Source: Methanocalculus sp.
GTDB taxonomy: Archaea; Halobacteriota; Methanomicrobia; Methanomicrobiales; Methanocorpusculaceae
NCBI RefSeq assembly: GCF_030651615.1
Contig: NZ_JAUSCG010000004.1
Coordinates: 1-9,280 of the forward strand
DNA: 9,280 nt
Direction: 5' to 3'
Position numbers and translations under genes: made by a program. The notes beneath the pieces are model-generated. The model made no database searches, was not told where the DNA came from, and was given only the letters and a program-made list of their open reading frames with translations. Of this stretch, positions 1 to 6,689 are shown in pieces. Each line of letters starts with the position of its first letter. Position 1 is the first letter of the stretch.

Positions 1-2
1 AG

Positions 3-3000
3 ACTTTAGTATCACCGGCCATAATAGACGATCCGGAGATACTATCGGATGACCCTCCTGATCAAGGCGATACACCTCCTGAAGAAGATATAGAGGCCGT
101 CCCCATCATTCCATCGACAGAGAACGGCAGGAAACATCTTCTCATCCTCACCGGCAACTCAGAGAAACGGGTCGCTCTTGCTGAGATCCTCTCCCTCTCT
201 CCAGACACCCTCTCCATGAATATCTCGGTCATTTCGGAAGAGGAGGTGGAATCAGCCGACCTCTCGTTTGATAAAGCCTGGTTCATCGCCTCAGTCGGTG
301 AAGAGACCGCTCTTCTGATGCAGTCCCTTCTACCCGAAGATGAGACGATCATCGGTTGCGACCTGCCGGAAGGCATCGTACTCGGCACCCCTGCAGGCGA
401 AGAGATCTCCAGGTACTGGGAGTCAACAGATGATGACAGCCTCCACAATCTCCTCAGTATTCTTCAGGAACAGATCCTCCTTCAGAATACGAAAAAGACC
501 GAGATCGCATTCGTCTTCTCCCGACAGGCAGAGATAGCTGCAATTGAAGCAGCACAACTCGATCCTGAGATCAACGCTTCGATCAATATCTCAGTGTACT
601 ATGGAAGATCAGATCTCGACCTCTCCTTTGACCTAAGCGGATCTGACCTGATCCTCCTCTCAAACCTTGATGCAGGGGTGATCGAAGCGATCAAGGATAC
701 CGTCCTTGCCGCACAGGCAAACGGGTCAGTAGTAATCTCCATTGGCCCACTCCTCCAGGGTTATAATCTCCACACAGAAGATCCAGCAGATCAGAATGTC
801 CAGACCGTTGAGACCTATCTCCTCTACCACTCTGAGAAGAACTTCAATAACCTGGCACGATTCCTCGGTGTCACATGGTGCGGGCTTCAGATGGAACTCG
901 AACCTCCGGAGAGTCGCCCGATCTACGGGATATATCATCCTGATGCCCCGGACATCTATCCAACTCTTGCAGAGTACCTGGAGTGGTACACCGGAACCGG
1001 CACCTATGACCAATCGCAGGGAACCGTTGGTGTCATCACCGGTGACTACACCTATATGGCACGTGATGGCCCGATGCTCGATGCCCTCGTCCGTTCATAT
1101 GAAAATGCCGGGGTAAATGTGATCGTTGCCACCTATCACTACAAAGATCCCGCCAGGATCGACTACTTCATGCAGGATGGGATGGTGATGATCGATGCTG
1201 GTGTCCTCATCTCAAAAGGCTCCCGCCTCGACTACAGCGATCCTGAGCGCGGTGTTGAAAACCTCAGGAAGCTGAATGTCCCGATCTTAAATGCGGTCCG
1301 GCTCTTCTACGATGTCGATGAAGAGACATGGCGAAACAGCCCTCATGGTGTCGGCCCCGAACAGCAGTGGCAGCTTCTGCTGGCAGAGCTTGATGGCATC
1401 ATCGAGCCGATCGTCTTTGCTACAAAGGCAATCGACCCGGTCACCGGAGCAGACTACTACAAACCGATGAACGACCAGGTCACCTGGCTGACAGAGCGGA
1501 CGCTTGCATGGGTGGATCTCGGAAGGACTGACAATCAGAATAAAAAGGTCATCATCCCCTACTACAGTGCGGAAGGTGGAAAGTCAACAGTCGGCGCAGA
1601 TATCGACTATTATCTCGACGCACAGGCGAGCCTTGCGAACCTCCTCGTTGCCATGCGGGATCGCGGCTATGATCTGGGATCAGGTCCCCTCCCGGATGCA
1701 AAGGAGCTTGCGGATCTGATGGCATCTCAGGGATACAATATCGGTACCTGGGTTCCCGATGAGCTGAAGAAGCGTGTTGAGATGGGTGATGTGATCCTGA
1801 TCCCAGAAGACCAGTATCGATCCTGGTTTCATGAGCTTTCACCCGACAAACAGCAGCATATGATCGATATCTGGGGAGAACCTCCCGGAGAGATCATGGT
1901 CTATGACGGGAATGGCGGTCGCTCGCTCGTCATTCCGATCATCAGGTTCGGAAACGTCATCCTCGCCCCCGACCCGATGCCAGGCTGGAACCAGAATACT
2001 GACGTCACCTACCATGACGGTGCAGTCCCACCCACACACCAGTGTTATGCATTCTACACCTATATGGATCGGATCTTCAAAGCCGATGCCATCTTCTCGA
2101 TCTTCTCGATCATCCCGATGATGCCCGGAAAAGAAGCAGGACTTGCAGCAGACGACTGGGGTGCGATCCTCTCCGGATCGATGCCGCATGTGCATGTTCT
2201 TCCGATGGATGCAGAAGGGATCTTTGATCGGAGACGTGCGAATATGGTGATCGTTGACTTCATGACGCCGGTCCTTGTGCCATCGGGACTATATGGGGAG
2301 CTTGCAGACCTGAAGGAGACGATCACAAACTACAGAACCGTCGTTGATGAGGCGGTGAAGCAGGGATATAAGAATGAGATTCTTGCAACGGTGAAGAAAC
2401 TTGGGCTTCATTCCGACATCGGCTGGAATTTTGACACAATATCTGCAGATGATACGCAATTTAATGCATTCCTCCTCGATATGGATTCATATTTAAAAGA
2501 ACTTGCAACCGTCTACATGCCATACGGCTCACACATCCTCGGCGAGGTGCCGGATGGTGAGAGTCTTGTAGCAATGATCAACGGGATGCTCGGAACGTCA
2601 TACCAGAACCATGTTGAGGCAGCAGGTGGAGACGAAGATGCGGCAATTGCACTCTTAAATGAGGTCATACTGAACGGAAACAGCCCAAATGCCGCCCAGC
2701 AGACGGTACTTCAACAGACGTCTGCTGATATCACCGCTGATCTGGTGCTTGCACAGGATTATCACCAGAGGATCCTCGACTGCACCATTGAGATACCCCG
2801 TATCCTGGATGCGCTTGAGGCAAAATATATTCCTCCGGGTCCAAACGGGGATCCGATCAGAAACCCGGATGCACTTCCAACCGGCAGAAACCTCTGCACC
2901 TTCGATGACCGGATCATCCCGACAAAGGTCGCATGGAATGTAGGCGTCGCCCTCGGTGACGAACTGATCGCAACCCATCGTGCACAACATGGTAGTTATC

Positions 3001-4487
3001 CGGACAAGATCGCATTCCTCCTCTGGTCTATTGAGACCTCCCGCCACCAGGGGACGATGGAGTCAGAGATCTTCTGGATGCTTGGGGTACGCCCTGTCTG
3101 GACGAGTAACAACCGGGTGAGTGATGTGGAGTTGATCCCGTCATCCGAACTCGGCAGGCCACGGATCGATGTTGTCGTCGTCACATCGGGATCGTATCGT
3201 GACATGTATGCAAGCAAGATAGAGCTGATTGATAAAGCGGTCAGGCTTGCGGCAGCAGCAGATGATGGCGCAATGCCAAACTACGTGAAGATAAACACCG
3301 ATCGTATCTATCAGTCCCTCATTGCTGAGGGGTATGATCCCGCACTTGCGATGGAACTTGCTGCATCACGGATCTTCTCTCCACCACCCGGATCCTATAC
3401 CCCCGGAATTGAACATGCGATCGGCGGTACAGACTCATGGGATGACCCCAACCAGATTGCAGATCTCTATATCAGCAGGATGAGCTACATCTACGGCCAG
3501 TCGATCTGGGGTGAGCAGTATGCGGATATCTTCAGGGCAAACCTTGCTGACGTGGATATCGGAGTTTTCTCACGGACATCAAACCTCTATGGGACACTCG
3601 AACACCCGATGGTCGCCGCGTACTTCGGCGGACTGAGTCTTGCCATCCAGAGCGTCTCCGGCAATGCACCGGATATGTACATCAACAACCAGAGAAACCC
3701 ACAGGACCAGAAGCTGGAGACATTAAGCCAATTCGTCTCCCGTGACCTGAGATCCCGATACTTAAACCCTGCCTGGATCGAGGGGATGATGGGCAATGGA
3801 TTTGATGGCGCACGATATATGGAGTCATTTGTCGAGAATATGTGGCTCTGGGATGTCACAATTCCTGATCTGATCACAAGCGAGATGTGGGAGAGTGTCT
3901 ATGCGACCTATGTGCTTGACCAGTATGACCTTGGGTTATCCGAGTATTTTGCATCAGCAAATCCCTATGCCTATCAGGCGATGACCGCCCGGATGCTCGA
4001 TGTTGTCCGGATGGGATACTGGGACCCCGACATCTCTGTACTTCATGCATTAACAACCGAATTCCAGCAGTCTGTCCAGATGAACGGTGTCACCTGCTGC
4101 CACCATACCTGCGGCAATCTCGCTCTTGAAGCCTATATGAACGGTATTATGTCAGGGATAGTTCAGCCGGACTCATTCCGCGACTCAGGATCAGATACAT
4201 CACCCGCATCCCTCCCCCCACCTGTAGCCACCGTCGCCCCGGCCGTGACCGGAACCACTGATGCGACCAACACCACCGTAGAATCATCAGGGGTTGGGAG
4301 TGACATAACCACAACTCCGGGAGATGCAGTATCGACTGACCAACAGGTGGTAGGTCAGGTGATGAGCGAGGAGCCCAGAGATACATCATCATCAACTCCG
4401 ATGATCTCAACACCGGTGCTTGCGATCCTCTTATCGATACTGGTGCTTGGAACTGTCGGAGCAGGATTCTTCTATAAGAGAAGATGA
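3..4487 (+). CDS. CobN-like (chelatase H-subunit family) surface-anchored protein, 5' end outside window
   Basis: The frame is open from base 3 to the TGA at 4485-4487, giving 1494 visible residues. The first in-frame ATG (216) lies inside the protein, so the real start is upstream. The first 35 or so visible residues are an acidic, proline-rich linker, followed by Rossmann-like beta-alpha units. CobN family landmarks follow in order: VPILNAVRLF (about 1275-1310), PYYSAEGGKSTVGADIDYY (about 1557), RFGNV and YHDGAVPPTHQCYAFY (about 1945-2060), MPGKEAGL (2121), RRRANMVIVDFMTP then LYGELADLKETI (about 2230-2325), the TFDDRIIPT block (about 2900), SYIYGQSIWGEQYADIF (about 3486) and NPAWIEGM (about 3767). 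An S/T/P-rich linker (about 4180-4412) leads to a hydrophobic helix (4416-4472) and KRR. CobN is normally a cytoplasmic cobaltochelatase or Mg-chelatase H homologue; this linker-plus-helix end suggests an extracytoplasmic, membrane-anchored protein. The canonical HGxLE chelatase motif is absent, so chelatase activity is doubtful. Binding or uptake of a corrinoid, tetrapyrrole or metal is an inference. Family assignment is strong; function is not. Confidence 0.88.
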   Translation, partial: TLVSPAIIDDPEILSDDPPDQGDTPPEEDIEAVPIIPSTENGRKHLLILTGNSEKRVALAEILSLSPDTLSMNISVISEEEVESADLSFDKAWFIASVGEETALLMQSLLPEDETIIGCDLPEGIVLGTPAGEEISRYWESTDDDSLHNLLSILQEQILLQNTKKTEIAFVFSRQAEIAAIEAAQLDPEINASINISVYYGRSDLDLSFDLSGSDLILLSNLDAGVIEAIKDTVLAAQANGSVVISIGPLLQGYNLHTEDPADQNVQTVETYLLYHSEKNFNNLARFLGVTWCGLQMELEPPESRPIYGIYHPDAPDIYPTLAEYLEWYTGTGTYDQSQGTVGVITGDYTYMARDGPMLDALVRSYENAGVNVIVATYHYKDPARIDYFMQDGMVMIDAGVLISKGSRLDYSDPERGVENLRKLNVPILNAVRLFYDVDEETWRNSPHGVGPEQQWQLLLAELDGIIEPIVFATKAIDPVTGADYYKPMNDQVTWLTERTLAWVDLGRTDNQNKKVIIPYYSAEGGKSTVGADIDYYLDAQASLANLLVAMRDRGYDLGSGPLPDAKELADLMASQGYNIGTWVPDELKKRVEMGDVILIPEDQYRSWFHELSPDKQQHMIDIWGEPPGEIMVYDGNGGRSLVIPIIRFGNVILAPDPMPGWNQNTDVTYHDGAVPPTHQCYAFYTYMDRIFKADAIFSIFSIIPMMPGKEAGLAADDWGAILSGSMPHVHVLPMDAEGIFDRRRANMVIVDFMTPVLVPSGLYGELADLKETITNYRTVVDEAVKQGYKNEILATVKKLGLHSDIGWNFDTISADDTQFNAFLLDMDSYLKELATVYMPYGSHILGEVPDGESLVAMINGMLGTSYQNHVEAAGGDEDAAIALLNEVILNGNSPNAAQQTVLQQTSADITADLVLAQDYHQRILDCTIEIPRILDALEAKYIPPGPNGDPIRNPDALPTGRNLCTFDDRIIPTKVAWNVGVALGDELIATHRAQHGSYPDKIAFLLWSIETSRHQGTMESEIFWMLGVRPVWTSNNRVSDVELIPSSELGRPRIDVVVVTSGSYRDMYASKIELIDKAVRLAAAADDGAMPNYVKINTDRIYQSLIAEGYDPALAMELAASRIFSPPPGSYTPGIEHAIGGTDSWDDPNQIADLYISRMSYIYGQSIWGEQYADIFRANLADVDIGVFSRTSNLYGTLEHPMVAAYFGGLSLAIQSVSGNAPDMYINNQRNPQDQKLETLSQFVSRDLRSRYLNPAWIEGMMGNGFDGARYMESFVENMWLWDVTIPDLITSEMWESVYATYVLDQYDLGLSEYFASANPYAYQAMTARMLDVVRMGYWDPDISVLHALTTEFQQSVQMNGVTCCHHTCGNLALEAYMNGIMSGIVQPDSFRDSGSDTSPASLPPPVATVAPAVTGTTDATNTTVESSGVGSDITTTPGDAVSTDQQVVGQVMSEEPRDTSSSTPMISTPVLAILLSILVLGTVGAGFFYKRR
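4180..4484 (+). other. S/T/P-rich stalk and C-terminal transmembrane anchor of the CobN-like protein
   Basis: After the last conserved CobN block the protein becomes rich in Ser, Thr, Pro, Ala and Val, and includes an N-T-T glycosylation sequon. A run of about 19 hydrophobic residues (4416-4472, VLAILLSILVLGTVGAGFF) is followed by YKRR at the very end. This is a typical stalk plus single-pass anchor with a short, positively charged cytoplasmic tail. It implies that the large domain faces outward if a signal peptide lies upstream of the window. The signal peptide itself cannot be seen. Confidence 0.8.
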
Positions 4488-4501
4488 GTATACATTCCAC
4501 A

Positions 4502-4507
4502 TTTTTT
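4502..4507 (+). terminator. T6 stretch, possible archaeal terminator
   Basis: A run of six T residues begins 15 bases after the stop codon of the CobN-like gene. Archaeal RNA polymerase often terminates at T-rich stretches without a hairpin, and no stable GC stem precedes this one. Its position between a long gene and a new promoter region fits a terminator, but a run of six is only modest evidence. Confidence 0.4.
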
Positions 4508-4517
4508 AACAGATCAC

Positions 4518-4555
4518 CTTAAAAGATATATTTCGTCAATAATGTATCTCTTAAG
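4518..4555. repeat. 13-bp imperfect inverted repeat over the operon promoter
   Basis: The left arm CTTAAAAGATATA (4518-4530) and right arm TGTATCTCTTAAG (4543-4555) are reverse complements at 11 of 13 positions, separated by 12 bp. The arm centres are 25 bp apart. The left arm overlaps the best TATA candidate, and the right arm lies near the start point that box predicts. This is the arrangement of a repressor operator. If transcribed, it could also form an AT-rich stem with one G-U pair and one A-C mismatch. Operator function is inferred. Confidence 0.5.
4519..4533 (+). promoter_or_regulatory. Candidate TATA box for the coenzyme M operon
   Basis: The AT-rich element AAAAGATATATTT, preceded by a purine/C context, resembles an archaeal BRE/TATA box. 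It would place transcription start near 4555, leaving a leader of about 60 nt before the ATG at 4615. A second, weaker candidate is ATTATAAGG at 4569-4577, which would give a start near 4600 and a nearly leaderless message. The first gene has no strong Shine-Dalgarno sequence (only AGGT at 4597-4600, 14 nt away), so the short-leader option is possible. The choice cannot be settled from sequence alone. Confidence 0.45.
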
Positions 4556-4614
4556 ATCAATTTATTCCATTATAAGGAAAACTATTATCCGGTCTCAGGT
4601 ATGAATCACTGATC

Positions 4615-5382
4615 ATGCACACGATCACGATCCTCCCCGGCCATGACAGGCATGGCAACCCGGAGACCTTTGAACCCCTCCACCTCCGACCGGGTGACAC
4701 GATCGCCATCGTCGGCCCGACCGGCTCTGGCAAAAGTGCCTTCATCAACGATATTGAGGTCTTTGCACAGGGCGATACTGCAACCGGCAGGCGGATACTG
4801 CTCAATGGTGCTCCTCCGCCTGAACAGTTCGTCCGGGACCCTGCCTGCAAACCGATCGCTCTCATCACCCAGACGACGAAGTGCCTTGCGGATCTTACCG
4901 TAGGAGAGTTCCTGGCAATGCATCTTCGTGCACGCAAGATCACCGAGTGCGATCTCATTGAGAGGACAGTTGCTTTAGCCAATGAGTTCACTGGTGAGCC
5001 GATCAGAGGAGAATGCCGGATCTCCTCACTCTCCGGTGGCCAGACCCGATCCCTCCTCGTTGCAGATGCCGTGATCATCTCAAATGCACCGATCATCCTC
5101 CTTGACGAGGTGGAGAACGCAGGGATCTTCCGTGACCGTGTCATCACCTGTCTCAAGAAAACGGGCACCTCGGTGATATTTGTCACCCATGATCCATTGG
5201 TCTCATTGATGTCCGACAGAAGGATCGTGATGGGGCATGGGGCTGTTTTAGCTGTCCTTGAACCGGATGGATCAGAAGCAGAGGTACTGAAACGGGTGAC
5301 AGAGATTGATGCCTACCTCTCCTCACTCCGCGAGCGGCTCAGGTCCGGTGAAGTCCTCAACGAAACGGTCGTGGCGGCGTGA
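4615..5382 (+). CDS. Stand-alone ABC-type ATPase, first gene of the coenzyme M operon
   Basis: The product has 255 residues and a complete ABC nucleotide-binding domain. It shows Walker A GPTGSGKS (34-41), Q-loop Gln86 in ITQTTKC, the signature LSGGQ (139-143), Walker B IILLDE (160-165) and the H-loop THD with His192. There are no membrane segments, and no permease or binding-protein gene lies beside it. The D-loop region (VENAG) departs from the usual SALD form. The next gene overlaps by 4 nt (GTGA), so the two are probably co-translated. In methanogens, soluble ABC proteins such as AtwA (component A2) drive reductive activation of methyl-coenzyme M reductase rather than transport; AtwA has two ABC domains and this has one. 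A similar energising role for a neighbouring Fe-S or metalloenzyme is inferred. It could instead serve a distant permease. ATG 4615 is chosen because no other in-frame start lies just upstream. Confidence 0.9.
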   Translation: MHTITILPGHDRHGNPETFEPLHLRPGDTIAIVGPTGSGKSAFINDIEVFAQGDTATGRRILLNGAPPPEQFVRDPACKPIALITQTTKCLADLTVGEFLAMHLRARKITECDLIERTVALANEFTGEPIRGECRISSLSGGQTRSLLVADAVIISNAPIILLDEVENAGIFRDRVITCLKKTGTSVIFVTHDPLVSLMSDRRIVMGHGAVLAVLEPDGSEAEVLKRVTEIDAYLSSLRERLRSGEVLNETVVAA

Positions 5383-6083
5383 AGCTGATCATCGTCGCAG
5401 GGCCGCCATCTGCCGGAAAGACTGCGGTGATCCGCCAGATTCTGAGGCATCTTCCTGAGAAGTCAGCTGCATACCTCAAGATTGATGTCATCTATGCAAC
5501 TGAAGATGAAGAGATCGCATCTGAATTTGGCATTCCTGCACGAAAGGTCATCTCCGGTGACCTCTGCCCGGATCATGCCGGGATCATGGTGCTCTCAGAT
5601 GCCCTCCTCTGGGCCGGGAAAGAGGGTGCAGAGTACCTGATCGTCGAGTCTGCCGGGCTCTGCCTCAGGTGCACCCCTTATACAACAGAATCCCTCGGGA
5701 TTGCCGTTCTCTCTGCAATCGGGGGAACCCATTCCCCCTACAAGATGGCACCGATGATCGCCCTTGCGGATGCTGCCGTTGTCACCAGGATCGACCTCGT
5801 ATCACAGGCCGAGAAGGAGGTCTTCCGGGAAGGTATCCGGGATGTTGCGCCGGATATTGAGATCATCGAGACGAATGCGATGGTCGGGACCGGGATGCGG
5901 TACCTGATGAAGATGATCGATGCACTACACGAAATTACGGATGCAGCAGGGATCACCCTCCGGGGCAGTCCACCGCTTGGTGTCTGTACCGTCTGTGTCG
6001 GTAAGAAACAGATCGGATGGAGTAATCATTTTGGGGTTGTCCGACGGCTGGATAGTGCTGGTAGCCTCTTCCGGGGTGAATAG
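5379..6083 (+). CDS. HypB/UreG/CobW-like P-loop GTPase with multiple Cys/His motifs
   Basis: This 234-residue SIMIBI-class P-loop protein starts at GTG 5379, overlapping the stop of the ATPase gene by 4 nt. It shows Walker A GPPSAGKT (8-15), an E-S-A-G switch region (90-93) and TRID (136-139), which resembles the [NT]KxD guanine-specificity motif. HypB, UreG and CobW relatives use GTP to deliver nickel, cobalt or other metals to enzymes. Several possible metal or cluster ligands are visible: Cys63 and His66 in LCPDH, Cys95 and Cys98 in CLRC right after the switch, and Cys203 and Cys206 near the C-terminus (CTVC). These paired cysteines suggest metal or Fe-S binding coupled to nucleotide state. 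The next gene begins immediately after its TAG, and GGGGTGA at its 3' end can serve as that gene's ribosome-binding site. The client is unknown; the Fe-S and DUF39 proteins downstream are the obvious candidates. Confidence 0.85.
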   Translation: MKLIIVAGPPSAGKTAVIRQILRHLPEKSAAYLKIDVIYATEDEEIASEFGIPARKVISGDLCPDHAGIMVLSDALLWAGKEGAEYLIVESAGLCLRCTPYTTESLGIAVLSAIGGTHSPYKMAPMIALADAAVVTRIDLVSQAEKEVFREGIRDVAPDIEIIETNAMVGTGMRYLMKMIDALHEITDAAGITLRGSPPLGVCTVCVGKKQIGWSNHFGVVRRLDSAGSLFRGE

Positions 6084-6689
6084 ATGGGATGGATACCACC
6101 GGGTAAAGACTGCGGACTCTGCGGGGCGGCATCATGCACTGCTTTTTCGGAACTCCTTGCCCGGGGAGCGAAGAGGCATCAGGACTGCCCATTTTATCAG
6201 GAAAGCAGCGGAGTGCAGAAGTCATTATATTCCGGATTCGATCTCCTCGGCCTCTCCTATGACTTCGTCCTTCATCCTTTTCCCGGTGAACCATCCACCC
6301 GCAAGGATATCGTCCCTTTCCGACCCGATCTCGTCGAAAAATGGAATATCAAAGCAGGAGATCTCCTCATCGGAAGGCCTGCCGGAGCCGGATGCCCGAT
6401 AAACCATGCACTCAGGGTGACAGCAGCAGATCCGGTGAGTGGGATCATCTCCTGCCATGTGACAAGCCCGATCGAAGCACGAAATGAAGATGTAATGGAC
6501 GTGAAAGCATACCATGTCCATGCATTCGAGGGGATCGCAGAGGTCGTCTCCCGTGAGCCGACATTTGGTTTACGACAACGGTTCCTCCCTGGCTACTGCC
6601 TGATGGGACTCTCTCATACAGGTGTCGTCAATACGATTATTATGACAGCAGACGGACTTCGTGTCAGAGTGGAGGGGATATCACTGTGA
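6084..6689 (+). CDS. Small 4Fe-4S protein with N-terminal PF04060-type cluster domain
   Basis: The protein has 201 residues. Cys10, Cys13, Cys18 and Cys35 (CGLCGAASC, then CPFY) match the Cx2Cx4Cx16C pattern of the 'putative Fe-S cluster' domain (PF04060). That domain occurs in corrinoid/Fe-S proteins of the acetyl-CoA pathway and in RnfB-type electron carriers. The rest (about 60-201) is a mixed alpha/beta domain I do not recognise; it includes PAGAGCPINHALRV and a hydrophobic C-terminal part. It starts at ATG 6084, right after the upstream TAG and with a good GGGGTGA site at 6073-6079. It overlaps the next gene by 4 nt. It may pass electrons to, or sense the state of, the DUF39 enzyme; this is inferred from context. 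It contains no membrane helix. Confidence 0.82.
   Translation: MGWIPPGKDCGLCGAASCTAFSELLARGAKRHQDCPFYQESSGVQKSLYSGFDLLGLSYDFVLHPFPGEPSTRKDIVPFRPDLVEKWNIKAGDLLIGRPAGAGCPINHALRVTAADPVSGIISCHVTSPIEARNEDVMDVKAYHVHAFEGIAEVVSREPTFGLRQRFLPGYCLMGLSHTGVVNTIIMTADGLRVRVEGISL
6671..6677 (+). promoter_or_regulatory. Shine-Dalgarno site selecting GTG 6686
   Basis: GGAGGGG ends 8 nt before the GTG at 6686. It supports that GTG as the true start of the DUF39 gene, although it overlaps the stop codon of the preceding gene (GTGA). Confidence 0.75.

Noticed and set aside
216..218. ATG 216 as the start of the CobN-like gene
   Set aside because: The same frame is open to the window start and encodes a plausible beta-alpha unit (KHLLILTGN) before this ATG. 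There is no ribosome-binding site or promoter in front of it.
4601..4612. Three-codon upstream reading frame (ATG AAT CAC TGA) just before the ATPase start
   Set aside because: It has an AGGT only directly adjacent, is very short, and would be common by chance in an AT-rich leader. It may not even be transcribed with room for a ribosome.
4640..4656. Six-base inverted repeat GCCATG / CATGGC inside the start of the ATPase gene
   Set aside because: The stem is short and lies in coding sequence, 25 nt after the start codon. It does not cover the start or a ribosome-binding site.
4557..5186. Long open frame on the minus strand opposite the ATPase gene
   Set aside because: It is antisense to a protein with all ABC motifs, and its translation is Ser/Arg-rich with no recognisable domain. 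It is a shadow of the codon bias on the + strand.
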